From positions 21,861,009-21,925,008 of the forward strand of contig NC_081546.1 in the NCBI RefSeq assembly GCF_901000735.1: 64,000 nucleotides of DNA, written 5' to 3'. How positions within the stretch are numbered: position 1 is the first letter of the stretch; each line of letters begins with the position of its first letter. The translations under genes and the position numbers were made by a program. The DNA is from Corylus avellana (taxonomy: Eukaryota; Streptophyta; Magnoliopsida; Fagales; Betulaceae). Under the pieces are notes generated by a model, which ran no database searches, was not told the origin of the DNA, and was given only the letters and a program-made list of their open reading frames with translations. Positions 10,592-22,220 of the stretch are shown piece by piece.

Positions 10592-10989
10592 GGAAAAATT
10601 ACAGTTTACCCCCCAAAGTTGACAGCGTTTTTCAATTCAAACACCAAAGTTTCAATTTTTGCAATCCACCCCCCAAAGTTCCAAATTTTTGCAATTTGAC
10701 GAATTGTATCCAAAACTTCCCATATTGCCCCTCATTTTTATTTATTTATTTATTTTATAAAAAATTTTAAAAAAAATTTGGGGTGGCTATCTGGCCATTT
10801 TTGCACCCCCAAATTTTGTTTTAATTTGTTTTTTTTTTTTCATAAAAAATTAAAAAAAAAAATCATGGGTAATATGGGAATTTTGGGATAATATTGGTCG
10901 AATTGAAAAAAATTGGAACTTCGTGGGGGTGGATTGCAAAAATTGAAACTTTGATGTTTGAATTGAAAAACGTTGTCAACTTTGGGGGG
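10592..10989. mobile_element. Foldback element cut by the assembly gap
   Basis: The left arm AAGGAAAAATTACAGTTTAC...CCCCCCAAAGTTGACAGCG is mirrored by CGTTGTCAACTTTGGGGGG, which runs straight into the gap at 10990. The middle is an AT-rich inverted stretch (10740-10860). The missing last bases of the right arm should read like GTAAACTG...TTCC. Confidence 0.75.
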
Positions 10990-11089
10990 NNNNNNNNNNN
11001 NNNNNNNNNNNNNNNNNNNNNNNNNNNNNNNNNNNNNNNNNNNNNNNNNNNNNNNNNNNNNNNNNNNNNNNNNNNNNNNNNNNNNNNNN
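10990..11089. other. Assembly gap (100 N)
   Basis: A run of 100 N joining the foldback to the 1.7 kb duplicated block. Confidence 0.99.
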
Positions 11090-11696
11090 TTTTCTAGTTC
11101 TCTTATGGTGGCGCTCTTTTCTGGTTGGCTCGGGGTTGTTGTTTGGGTTGCACACCCATTTTCATTTTCATAGGATCTCTTGCTCTCTCTTTCTTTTAGA
11201 TCAAGAGTGTGAAAGATCTTCCCATGTAATCCTTTTCCCTTATTTGATTAGAAAAAACAAAAAAACAAAAAAGAAGCTCAAAATCTCCTCTCTCTAGAAT
11301 CTCTCTCTTTATAGGTTTAGGGTTGATGGGGGTGTGGGAGAGAGGAATGAAGGCTGACGGGCTGAGGAATGGGTCGTATTTATAGGGGGAGTGGCGTGTA
11401 GCATTCTGGAAAAAGTGGATAATAGGTTAAAATTACTTTCTAGACTTCATTGAACGTTTGATATTATGCTTGAATGTTCGGTGTATTATTACCCAACTGC
11501 TCTAGGGTTACAAGTTGAACGTTCGGTGTTGTTCAGCATCGAACGCTTGTGCTAGGGTTTAAGGTCGAACGTTCAGTGGTTCCTCATCAAATGTTCGGCC
11601 AGAAGATAAAAGTTGGATTTTTGGTTGCTTTTCAAATAAAAATGTTTTAAAACCATTGCAATTAACAGTTGCATTATGAAAATGATTAATGCAAAC

Positions 11697-11729
<33 letters not shown>

Positions 11730-12785
11730 CAAATGGTTGTATTTCTTTTCGGGTTTTGAAATGTTGGGGCATCACATAAAGTGTGAAGAGCCAAAATTGT
11801 TCAAGATGAACCATTGGACTCAATTTCTTCCTAGGAAACGTTCACCCGGTTGCTCAGGTTAAAATAATATTGGACTAATCATGGAGATATGCAACAAGTT
11901 CAAGAAATTTGACACGCGATGATAGTATGCGAGGCTTCAATGTTGCTTTTTAAGGTTTTGAAGGATAATTGCAAAATGAGTGACAATTTAGGGGGCCAAA
12001 GTATATTTTTCCCACAAATTAATCAGAGTAGTCCATTCAACTTGATGCATAAAATGACATTCGGAAGCATAAGCCGTTTCTCATGGTTTTGGGTGTGTTT
12101 TCTATCTGACCATGTAAATAGTTTCTGCTAACTATTGTTTTTAGATGCACGAAGTATCAGAACATGTTATTGTCCAGAGAGTGTCATGAAGTTTCTATCA
12201 GCATATGCTTCTCCATAGTCCAAACAATTATTAATCCTCTTAGGGTTTTGTTTCTGAATAAACTTGAACAAAGACAAAACAATTTTACTTTGATAATGTT
12301 GGTTAAGGTAAAGCATAGAAGATAGATGCTGGGTTGGGAATAAAGACAAGGAAATTAATCTCATATTCCTGATAATCCTATCAGATTCTAACGTGCGTTA
12401 GTTACATTCTTGGAATCTAGATTCCAACACATCACATTCCTAGGAATGTGGATATCGAGGGTTGCCCTCTCGGTAACTCGACTACAAAGTCACAGCCCCC
12501 ATATGATCACATACTTGACTGTTGGTTCTTTTTATAGCAAATATAACAAACCTTAGATAGAACTCGTTCTTAAAGACCAACTTGCAAGAAAAATGTGTCT
12601 AACAACTTATATACACATAATTAAGATTGTATTTAACTAATATAGGACACTTAAAAAGATCGTAACAGCCAGGCTTCATATGAATAAGGTTATGCATGGC
12701 CAGTCTCCCTTAACTACATTCAAATGGTTGTTCATGCTAATAAGATTCATAGAGAGCACAAAAACACTTGGAACTCAAAAATCAA
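11090..12785. repeat. Gap-bounded duplicate of 19012-20670
   Basis: Base for base this 1696-bp block follows 19012-20670, from TTTCTAGTTCTCTTAT to ACTCAAAAATCAA, with scattered substitutions and small indels. The clearest indel is a T run of about 30 at 11699 against about 9 at 19604. It carries the tail of the non-LTR insertion, the adjoining LTR segment ending GGGCATCACA, and about 1 kb of flanking sequence, so it is not a copy of one mobile element. Both its edges are 100-N gaps. The simplest reading is an allelic or collapsed contig placed twice during scaffolding; a true segmental duplication is the alternative. Confidence 0.85.
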
Positions 12786-12885
12786 NNNNNNNNNNNNNNN
12801 NNNNNNNNNNNNNNNNNNNNNNNNNNNNNNNNNNNNNNNNNNNNNNNNNNNNNNNNNNNNNNNNNNNNNNNNNNNNNNNNNNNNN
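12786..12885. other. Assembly gap (100 N)
   Basis: A run of 100 N ending the duplicated block. Confidence 0.99.
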
Positions 12886-13021
12886 TTTGGGGAAAAAAAG
12901 CCAATATTGATCACTGTTCCGTAAGTCAAAGACGTTTTGGCTGACGGAATAAAAATTGAAACATTGGAGGTCGAATTGAAAATCGCCCCAAACTTTATAG
13001 GGTAAAGTTTAATTTTCCCTT
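12886..13021. mobile_element. Right arm of a foldback element
   Basis: The stretch ends GGGTAAAGTTTAATTTTCCC and contains GAGGTCGAATTGAAAATCG, the inverse of the left arms at 936 and 10592. Its left arm is not present on this side of the gap. Confidence 0.6.
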
Positions 13022-13560
13022 AAAACATAACCTCTTCAATTATCATAACTATTTTGAGCAACAATTTGTTACTCACGTGGGTTGATTTGGTAAATTTTGA
13101 TAAGTGTTTGAATTGAGTAATGATATAGGTCTCCTTAATCTTCTCAAATGTGATATGACTATTAAAATCACAAATAAATCTAAATTTAAGAATAATTATC
13201 TCAAATTCAATAGTGATTTTAAAAGTTACATCATATTTAGTAAGACTCCATGAGGACTCTAATTCTCATTATATAATTACTCGTTTAAATTTTGGGTTTT
13301 GAAAACTTTAAAATTGAGACATGTTTTAATGGGGTCACATTTTGAAAAAGTGTTATATGTGGAATCTATAAAAGAAAGTTTGGTAAAGTTTTTATCAAAA
13401 AAATAATAATAATAAATAAATTGAGAAGTGTTTTTTTAAAAAAAAATTAAAAATTTTACTTTTTATTATTTAAATATTAGGTCTATTGGAACTAGACGGA
13501 TTGTCAGACAAATTGACAGCCATGGTTTTGTTTAAAACTAATCTTTTAGTATCACGAAAA
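13022..13560. other. AT-rich upstream region of RACK1
   Basis: AT-rich, with a short inverted pair ATTAAAATCACAAATAAATC / GAATTAGAGT-type MITE sequence around 13130-13260. No gene is visible. It borders the RACK1 promoter. Confidence 0.35.
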
Positions 13561-13744
13561 TTTTCAACACAAGCAAGTACTTTCACTTCCCTTTGTTTTT
13601 TTTTTTACCAATACAAAAACTATCCCAACAGAAAATGAGTTGGAAAAAAAAAAAAAAAAAACTGTGGACAGGTTACTTCCAATCCAGAACGAGATTGTAC
13701 CTGCACACAAACACACTCCTAGGGTTGGGTTAACGAAAAGTCGA

Positions 13745-13752
13745 AAACCCTA
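13745..13752 (+). promoter_or_regulatory. Telo-box AAACCCTA upstream of RACK1
   Basis: AAACCCTA sits about 120 bp upstream of the RACK1 start, and an AGGGTT lies at 13722. In plants telo-boxes are enriched at the 5' ends of ribosomal-protein and other translation genes, which fits RACK1's membership of the 40S subunit. Its function here is inferred from position and family only. Confidence 0.45.
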
Positions 13753-13870
13753 GCGCAGTGCAAAAAGAGAGATAAATAGCCCCATTTCGCCTCCTTTTGC
13801 CTCTCCACTCCACTCTCGCGCCCCAAAAACCCTTAGAGAGAAGAGAAGAAGAAGAAGAAGAGGCGCAACC

Positions 13871-15757
13871 ATGGCATCTGAAGGACTGGTACCACGCGGC
13901 ACCATGAGAGCCCACACCGACATGGTGACGGCCATCGCCACCCCCATCGACAACTCTGACATGATTGTCACCGCGTCCCGTGACAAGTCCATCATTCTCT
14001 GGCATCTTACCAAGGAGGAGAAGGCCTACGGTGTGCCGCGCCGTAGGCTAACAGGTCACTCTCACTTCGTCCAGGACGTCGTCCTATCATCCGACGGCCA
14101 GTTCGCTCTCTCCGGCTCCTGGGACGGTGAGCTCCGCCTCTGGGATCTCCAGGCCGGTGTCTCCGCCCGCCGCTTTGTGGGTCACACCAAGGACGTGCTC
14201 TCCGTGGCCTTCTCCATCGACAACCGTCAGATCGTGTCCGCCTCCCGCGACCGCACGATTAAGCTTTGGAATACCCTTGGAGAGTGCAAGTACACCATCC
14301 AGGAGCAGGACGGGCACAACGACTGGGTCTCTTGCGTGCGCTTCAGCCCCAACACGCTCCAGCCCACCATCGTCTCCGCCTCCTGGGACCGGACCGTTAA
14401 GGTGTGGAACTTGACCAACTGCAAGATCAGAAACACACTGGCCGGGCACAATGGCTACGTTAGCACGGTGGCGGTCTCACCCGACGGTTCGCTGTGCGCG
14501 AGCGGAGGCAAGGATGGCGTGATTCTGCTCTGGGATTTGGCAGAGGGGAAGAAGCTCTACTCGCTCGACGCTGGGGCCATCATCCACGCGCTCTGCTTCA
14601 GTCCCAACAGGTACTGGCTGTGCGCTGCCACAGAGCAGAGCATCAAGATCTGGGATTTGGAGAGCAAGAGCATTGTGGAGGATCTCAAGGTGGATCTCAA
14701 GACTGAGGCTGAGAAGGCTGATGACACCACTACAAGTAGTACTAAGAAGAAGGTATATTCAATTCCTGATTTTTTATTTGATTTTATTTGGGTTTGTTTT
14801 GCTTATTGGGTTCAGTTTATATGTTGACCATGGTTTCTGATTGGGTGTGTTCTCATATGTATTTGTATAATTGTATCTCTTATTGATGTTCATGTGTTCT
14901 GATCATTGTTTCGTATAAATTTCATATGGGGTTAGATATGATATATATTTTATGCGGATTGGGTTTTGCTGTTAGCTGAGTGGTTTAATGGTAGGGTTGC
15001 TGTTTTAATTCAAATGGACACGATGGTTATCAAACATCCAATCCTGTTTAGTTAATAAATCATAATAGTTTGTATAATTCTGTACATGTATTTTCATTTT
15101 TTATTTTTGTAGTCCTTTGCTTAGACTTGTTATTTGAAGATATTTAAATCGATACGTGTTTTTGTTTATAGATGTACTTTAATATAATCTTTAGAGCTTT
15201 GTATATAGCATGTTAGTTTAATTTATCGTGTAAACATTCACTAGGAAAACGTTGTCTCAATACTGATACTGCTGGTGTAGAATAATTTGATGTAGTTATT
15301 GTTTGTGTTACTATGTTATCCCAAAATGTAATTTTTTGAGCTTCTATATCTATTACTTCTGTTCTAAAGATGTCTTGATTCTGTTTTGCATTTACCTGTG
15401 ATTTTGGTATCTTAGAAGTAATATGATAGGTGATAACTTGATTTTTGTATATTGGTCTTTCAGCCACATGTTACTTTTTCTTTACTTGCATAAGATTTAG
15501 GTCTTTTAGTGGCACATTATTTTCTTACATGTCTGTTTATCGTTCTGTTTTTGGAATTAAATAATGGAAGTTGCTTTGTGTTATTCGATTTAGGAGAGTT
15601 AATGTTTTAATTTTTTTACTATTGAATTTATATTATTTTCTACAATTATTTGCAGGTTATCTACTGCACTAGCTTGAACTGGAGTGCTGATGGAAGCACA
15701 TTGTTCAGTGGTTATACCGACGGTGTCGTCAGAGTGTGGGGGATTGGGCGTTACTAG
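13871..15757 (+). CDS. RACK1: RACK1, seven-bladed WD40 ribosomal scaffold protein
   Basis: Two exons, 13871-14752 and 15656-15757 (intron GT...AG, phase 0), give 327 aa, the usual plant RACK1 length. The ATG follows a GA-rich leader and is the first in frame. The protein opens [20 protein letters not shown] and shows seven WD repeats, with recurrent GH...WD signatures: [72 protein letters not shown], and the last blade closing with [20 protein letters not shown]1 is a 40S ribosome component near the mRNA exit channel and a scaffold for kinase, G-protein, hormone and immune signalling; this is family knowledge. The coding part is GC-rich against AT-rich surroundings. The large minus-strand frames across exon 1 are shadows of this codon bias. 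A frame running past 14752 into the intron is a read-through artefact. Confidence 0.97.
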
Positions 15758-17119
15758 TAGAGTTTGAGGAATTTCACATGCTTTTCTGTTTTGAGAACAA
15801 ACCAGTTACTCTTCTTAATTGTAGCTGTTCTAAAATTTTAGGAATTTCTTGCAAATGTCGAGCTACTGGTTATATTTATGTTGAACATGGCTTTGAGGCC
15901 AACGATGTTTTGGTTTTGTTTTTATAACTAGATATTACATTGTTTCTTTTTCCAAGCATGGATATGAAGTTGGTTTGCCCTCTTGCCTTGGTTTGTTTTT
16001 GTTGCTAGACTGGTATCTATGATCAAGACCCTTTTGATGCTTGAATTCATTTGTTGGGCCACTCTTGAATTCATTAGTACTATTAATAAGAGGGATAACG
16101 TGTGTATTTTTTTGATGAATTTGTCAGACCTACCCTTTTTTAGGGTGCACCAAGTAATATTGGGCCACTCTTGTTATAGCTGATTTTGTCAGGTGGAAAG
16201 TTTTGTGATGGTTTTGGACCTTTTGGTGATGAGTAATATTGCTAGGCAATAAGTGATTGTTTCTAGCAGTCCAAATTAGCTTCTTAGATTAGAAGCTGCA
16301 GCCTGTTTTCAGCCTTGCGGATTACGGGATTTGTATTTGTTCAATGAGCTGTACAGTTACTGCTGATTGTGTTTCAAATTTGAGTAATCGTTTCATGCGA
16401 AGTTTGAAGATAAATGAACAGATGTTTCAGCTTTTTGTGTAAATTTTACGTGAGCAATGAATTTTTGGTGGATATTAAAGGAGAATTAGGGGAAGATGGA
16501 TGCTTAAGATGCTGAAAATGGCTTTGTTGGAGCACTTTATTCATTCCGTAATAGTCCTTGCGAGCACACAATCACCTAAAAAAGCCTGAATTTTGAGTGC
16601 TACAAATGTTAGATTTCCTACCTTTTGTTTTTTGTTTTTTTTTTTTAAATGATTGATTGGGTTTACTTAAAAGCATTACTGTTTTTTCCTCTAGTTCATC
16701 TTTCCCAGGAAGACAGAGTCCCTTCTCGCTCTATTTTTTTGGGAATGTGAATTTCCTCCTAGAGGTGAGAAAATCTACGTGCCCTTATCTTTAAGAAACC
16801 AGTCTAGGGGGATTGCCCATAATGCAGAAGGTGAAAATATAAGATCTGAGATTTCTAAAACCACATGGTACACAAGTATTATCAATCATATGCATGGAGC
16901 TTCTAACAAAAAAATTATTATAGTCAAGACTTGGTACTAAGAAATATTTGCCTGGCACCTTCGCCTTGGCCTCATAGTTGAGTATGAAATGAGCTTATCT
17001 ATATTAGAGTACAAATGTGAGTTTTTGCTAATATAGTGGGTGTTACCTTTGCTATTATACCTCAAAAATGCAATTTTGGTTTTGAAATGGTATGGCATAA
17101 TTTCAGTGACAATCACCAA
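15758..17119. other. RACK1 3' UTR and downstream spacer
   Basis: T-rich sequence typical of a plant 3' UTR follows the stop codon to roughly 16400. Beyond it I find no gene or bounded element. Short open frames around 15736-16183 have no family resemblance. Confidence 0.5.
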
Positions 17120-19663
17120 TCTTTTTCATACTGCAAGATAATGTGTTATTCACATTATAGCTATCTTGTATAGTCTACTCGAGTTGAGATATTACATCTT
17201 CTTAGCAGAATTGACGATGTCTTGAGTGACCTATAATACAATACTGGTGCCTCTGATATTGCATGATACTGTCTATAACATTAGCAACCCGACTGATTCC
17301 AATCTTAGGTGACCTACACTACTAATAATGTACGTTATGTAGTGACTACCAATTAAACATAGTTGCACCGGTCACGGACAACCATTACATCCAAAACCCA
17401 TATAAACACACATATTGGAATATAAAGTTTAGCTCATATAGTAAGACCATTGCCATTATACCTGTACTGATGTACCATGTCATACAATGTATCTCCTTAA
17501 TCAATTATTTAAGCATTTACCAAATTTCATGAAAATTAAACAGGCACGTAACATATGTGTGCTAAGTCAGCTGACATATAGCGCTTACTTTTATAAAAAG
17601 CAGTCGTACCTCGTATGCTCGCTCAAATCCTTAGACATCTCGAGTTCTTGCTATATGAAACACAGTCTAGCGTTACACGCAGTACTAAAGAACCTATTGC
17701 AAAAACTGTCCTAATTGAGAGGCAAATAGATAAAAGGTCACAAAACCCTAATTTATTCGTTATGGACACTATTCGAACATTCACGCTCACGGTCTAACGT
17801 TCAAACTCGAGGTCAAACACTTAATTAGAGTGTAGAGAACGTTCGGTCAAAAGACTAGAATTCATGCAAGGCTCCTATGTCCAAACCATCAAGTAACAAT
17901 TCTCACCTTTGGCATATGCTCATAAAGACATAATAAACCACAACAACATGAAAACTTAGGAAAACAAGAGGAATTTTAAAACACTTAAAAACCTTTTTTG
18001 CTTTTCAAGGAGAATATTAGCACAAAGTTATGGCACTCTAAAACACTGTTAGAAGTGTGAAAAAAAAAAAAAAAAAACAAACAAACTTAGTACAGAAGGG
18101 TTTACCTTGAAGATGACAATGCAACCTCAAAATCTCCTTATAGTATTAGGGTTTCATCTCTTTTCTTCCCTCCTCCCCCCACTAAACCTTTTCCTTTTCC
18201 TTCTTCTCTTATGGCTCTACCTTCGGGTTCCTACCAGCTAGATTTTCTTCTAGCTCCTTTTGCCTCATTTGAGGCCTTATCCATTGCCTTGTGCGAATTA
18301 TTCTTTCTCCCCAATAAATTGCCACCTAAGCCTCCCCTCGGCCTCCTCGCCGCTTCTTCTATGTCGCCGCGCTGTCTTCTTCGGTTGGATCTGCTTTGGG
18401 CCTTAGATTTGGCTCCTTTGAAGCAAAATCTGTCTTACCTTAGCAGATCCACCCTCCATGGTGCTGCTCAACCGTATTCTCTGGCCTCCCCTCACCCCTT
18501 TGCCGCCTCATGTTCCCCCACTCCCGCAACTGCTGATTTATGGGCTTGGAGAACTTTTCCTACTTATCTATTGTTTTTCTGTTGTGTGCCTTTGTCGCGC
18601 CTCGCCATGATCTCCATTAGCTATTCTGCTCCTCGCCTCCAGGCTCCACGTCTTCATCGGCCCCCGGGTTGCACGCCCATGCCTTGTCACCCCATTTGCT
18701 GGTTTAGTTGTTGTAGAGGTGTTTATCTGTTTTTTCCTTTCTTGTTGTATTTGTGTTTGCTGTTTTATTTTTTGGTTGTACTTCTGCCTTTCGGTGTTTG
18801 TTCACCAATTTTGTTTGTTGGGGTTTGAGTGCTTATCAGCGCTGTTGACCTAACCTTTCTTCGTGCCAATTCTATGGTGGTTCTCTTTGCAAGAATACCA
18901 GAAGGTTTTCTTTTGGTGATTCTTCTATTGCCTTTGTTAGTAGCCCTTAATTTGTGGCCGCCCTTGTTCTCTTCATGGGTAGGATCATTCATTTGATCCA
19001 TTCCCAACGGTTTTCTAGTTCTCTTATAGTGGCGCTGTTTTCTGGTTGGCTCGGGGTTGTTGTTTGGGTTGCACACCCATTTTCATTTTCATAGGATCTC
19101 CCGCTCTCTCTTTCTTTTGGATTAAGAGTGAGGAGAATCTTCCCCATAATCCTTTTCCCTTATTTGATTAAAAAAAAAAAAAAAAACCTCAAAATCTCCT
19201 CTGTAGAATCTCTCTTTATAGGTTTAGGGTTGATGGGGGTGTGGGAGAGAGGAATGAAGGCTGAAGGGCTGAGGAATGGGTCGTATTTATAGGGGGAGGG
19301 GCGTGTAGCATGCTGGAAAAAGGAGATAATACGTTAAAATTACTTTCCAGACTTCATCGAACGTTCGATATTATGCTTAAATGTTCGGTGTACTATTACC
19401 CAACTGTTCTAGGGTTACAAGTTGAACGTTCAGTGTTGTTCAACATTGAACGCTTGTGCTAGGGTTTAAGGTCGAACGTTCAGTGGTCCCCCATCAAACG
19501 TTCGGCCAGAAGCTAAAAGTTGGATTTTTGGTTGCTTTTCAAATAAAAATGTTTTAAAACCATTGCAATTAACAGTTGCATTATGAAAATGATTAATGCA
19601 AACATTTTTTTTTTATCAAATGGTTGTATTTCTTTTCGAGTTTTGAAATCTTGGGCATCACAT
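17120..19663 (-). mobile_element. Decayed LTR related to the 1147-3225 solo LTR, interrupted
   Basis: 17210-17480 follows 1885-2160 in order: CCTATAATACAATACTGGTG against CCTGTAATACAACACCGGTG, then CACTACTAATAATGTAC, ACAACCATT..CCCATATAA and ATGTACCATGTCATAC. The minus-strand 5' end is TGTGATGCCC at 19663, and CCCCTATAAATAC at 19282-19294 on the minus strand would be its TATA. GAACGTTCG-type palindromes recur at 17760-17850 and 19358-19500. A non-LTR insertion (18139-19184) splits it. The left terminus and target duplication were not found. Confidence 0.6.
18139..19184 (+). mobile_element. Non-LTR retroelement with poly(A) and 16-bp TSD
   Basis: The element ends in CCTTATTTGATT followed by a run of A and is flanked by the direct repeat AACCTCAAAATCTCCT at 18123-18138 and 19185-19200. 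A 3' poly(A) plus a 16-bp duplication is the hallmark of LINE-machinery retrotransposition. A 205-codon open frame (18211-18828) spans much of the body, but it is Pro/Leu/Cys-rich, has no RT or endonuclease motifs and is not accepted as a gene. Similar tails (CCTTTTCCCTTATTTGATTA) appear at 11229 and 23706. It is either a non-autonomous element or a 5'-truncated LINE. Confidence 0.75.
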
Positions 19664-20670
19664 AAGGTGTGAAGAGCCAAAATTGTTCAAGATGAACCAT
19701 TGGACTCAATTTCTTCCTAGGAAACGTTCACCTGGTTGCTCAGGTTAAAATAATATAGGACTAATCATGGAGATATGCAACAAGTTCAAGAAATTTGACA
19801 CGCGATGATAGTATGCGAGTCCTTGATGTTGCTTTTTAAGGTTTTGAAGGATAATTGCAAAATAAGTGATAATTTAGGGGGCCAAAGTTTTTTTTTCCCA
19901 CAAATTAATCAGAGTAGTCCATTCAACTTGATGCATAAAATGACATTCGGAAGCATAAGCCGTTTCTCATGGTTTTGGGTGTGTTTTATATCTGACCATG
20001 TAAATAGTTTCTGCTAACTATTATTTTTAGATGCACGAAGTATCACAAAATGTTATTGTCCACAGAGTGTCATGAAGTTTCTATCTGCGTATGCTTCTCC
20101 ATAGTCCAAACAATTATTAATCCTCCTAGGGTTTTGTTTCTGAATAAACTTGAACAAAGACAAAACAATTTTACTTTGATAATGTTGGTTAAGGTAAAGC
20201 ATAGAAGATAGATGCTGGGTTGGGAATAAATACAAGGAAATTAATCTCATATTCCTAATAATCCTATCAGATTCTAACGTGCGTTAGTTACATTCTTGGA
20301 ATCTAGATTCCAACACATCACATTCCTAGGAATGTGGATATCGAGGGTTCCCCTCTCGGTAACTCGACTACAAAGTCACAGCCCCCATGTGATCACATAC
20401 TTGACTGTTGGTTATTTTTATAGCAAATATAACAAACCTTAGATAGAACTCGTTCTTAAAGACCGACTTGCAAGAAAAATGTGTCCAACAACTTATATAC
20501 ACATAATTAAGATTGTATTTAACTAATATAGGACACTTAAAAGATCGTAACAGCCAGGCTTCATATGAATAAGGTTATGCATGGCCAGTCTCCCTTAACT
20601 ACATTCAAATGGTTGTTCATGCTAATAAGATTCATAGAGAGCACAAAAACACTTGGAACTCAAAAATCAA
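19012..20670. repeat. Segment duplicated at 11090-12785
   Basis: This is the copy with continuous sequence on both sides, so it is probably the true location. It spans the last part of the non-LTR insert, the remaining LTR sequence and about 1 kb of flank. Part of the flank (19900-20235) has a third, more diverged copy at 23310-23640. Confidence 0.85.
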
Positions 20671-20956
20671 CATGCCTGCTAAAATAGAGACGTGGAAGAA
20701 GATAGATTTTGATGTGTTGTGGAGACACTTTTAATGATCATTGCCATTTGTGGAGACACTGATGGAAAGGTCTTTCATACTTGGACAACCAGAACCAATA
20801 CAAGGCGTTATTCTTCTTATTCAATGAAATATTCTCTCTTTGATTATGTGCAAGATTCACCATATATGTCAACATGTTTATGCACAATTTAGTCAGATGA
20901 GTCGTCTCCAATCTCGGAAGTATTCCCATTAATTTCCGTTTCTCCTTCTCCCTGGA

Positions 20957-21626
20957 AGCTTGTTTGGGAAACATATTTTTCCCAACTCAACTCAATTCTT
21001 TTCTAAATTCATGTTTGGCAACTTTTTAAACTCAATTCAACTCAACTGAAAAATTTTCAACTTAACTAATAAAAATTATAAATAAACATTTTAAAAATAT
21101 TAAAAAAAATATATAAATATTTAGGGAGTGGCCAGACTACCCCTAAGAGTCTGGGGGTGGCCGAGCAAAGCAACCTCCGACCGGTTTTCGGGGCTGACTT
21201 AGCCACCCCTGTCGAATTTGGGGATGGCCGAGCCTCCCCCATTAGCTTCAGGGGTGGCTTAGCTTCTAGAGTGACCGATCCACTCACTGGGGGTGGATCG
21301 GCCACCCCCATCAGTTTCGGGGGTAGCCAATCCACCCCCAAGTGGTGGCTCGGCCAGCCCTAGACACCTGGGGGTGAATGATCCATCCCTTAGTGGTTGT
21401 CTGGCCACCACTAGGGGTGATTCAAAACTACCCCTAATTTTTTTATTCTTAAATTTTAAAATTTGTTTTTTAATTATATTTTTTTATAATCTATCTTTAA
21501 TTTTTTTTAATCATCATCCAAACATAATCTCATCACTTTTTTCTCCTCGGTATTCACAATAAAAAAAGAAAAAAGAAAAAAGAGTTGAGTTCAATAGAAA
21601 ATAATCGCAATCCCAAACGAGATTAG
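20957..21626. mobile_element. Foldback-type element with GC-rich core
   Basis: The left end is GCTTGTTTGGGA...CCCAACTCAACTCAA; the right end mirrors it as TTGAGTTCAA...GCAATCCCAAACGAGATT. The core (21120-21435) is a run of GGGGTGGCCGAGC- and GCCACCCC-type units like those inside the 9695-10218 foldback. Short open frames across the core come from the repeats. Confidence 0.55.
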
Positions 21627-22220
21627 TCAAAACGCATGGCCCCTCCTCTCGCCTCTATTTCTATATTAATTAATAATAGAAAACGCTTTGCATTTCAAAA
21701 CTTCTTTGTGGAAACACGATGTCCATTCATAATTTCTAAATGTCAATTTTATGTGCAAATTTGATGATGCTGTCTTTTACAAATCTCTATGTTGTAATTT
21801 GTTATTCAAATAATCTTATACCCCTTTTTTATTTCCATCTTTTGAAGCCAACCTTAAGAAAGGCATATGAAATTAAAACAAACTAACACTTATACCTTTT
21901 CACCAAAAGTCACATCCCCACCCACAAAATCAAATACATGACTTTTGCCAAAAGCAAAAACGCTTAGAAATTACCCGATGAGTAGAATAAAACCTCAAGG
22001 GTCACGAGATATGGCCTTGACCATAATTCATGTCAGTGAAAGGTATCAAACCTTTCGAATGCCACCATGCCTAAACAACTCTTGGCTTGGCTTAACTTCT
22101 AAAAAAAAACATGACATTTTTCTAAAACTAACTAAATTTCAAACTATGATATCTATAAATTCAAAATGTTTTTGTACATTATGGATTCATTCTGTAGTTC
22201 CCAAGAATGGGAGAGAAACT
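21627..22220. other. Upstream region of the small secreted-protein gene
   Basis: An AT-rich stretch. The downstream frame stays open back to about 21945, but that part is not hydrophobic, lacks an ATG in a good position and looks non-coding, so I treat it as 5' flank or UTR. Confidence 0.4.

Noticed and set aside
13730..14451. Long minus-strand frames opposite RACK1
   Set aside because: These are shadows caused by GC-rich third positions of the RACK1 coding strand; they have no start context or family match.
14966..15012. tRNA-like text (TAGCTGAGTGGTTTAATGG) in the RACK1 intron
   Set aside because: It matches an A box well, but no B box with GTTCGAATC follows and no cloverleaf can be drawn. 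Probably chance.
18211..18828. 205-codon open frame as a protein gene
   Set aside because: It lies wholly within a TSD-flanked retro-insert, has repetitive Pro/Leu/Cys composition and no domain. The overlapping duplicate region shows no conserved frame.
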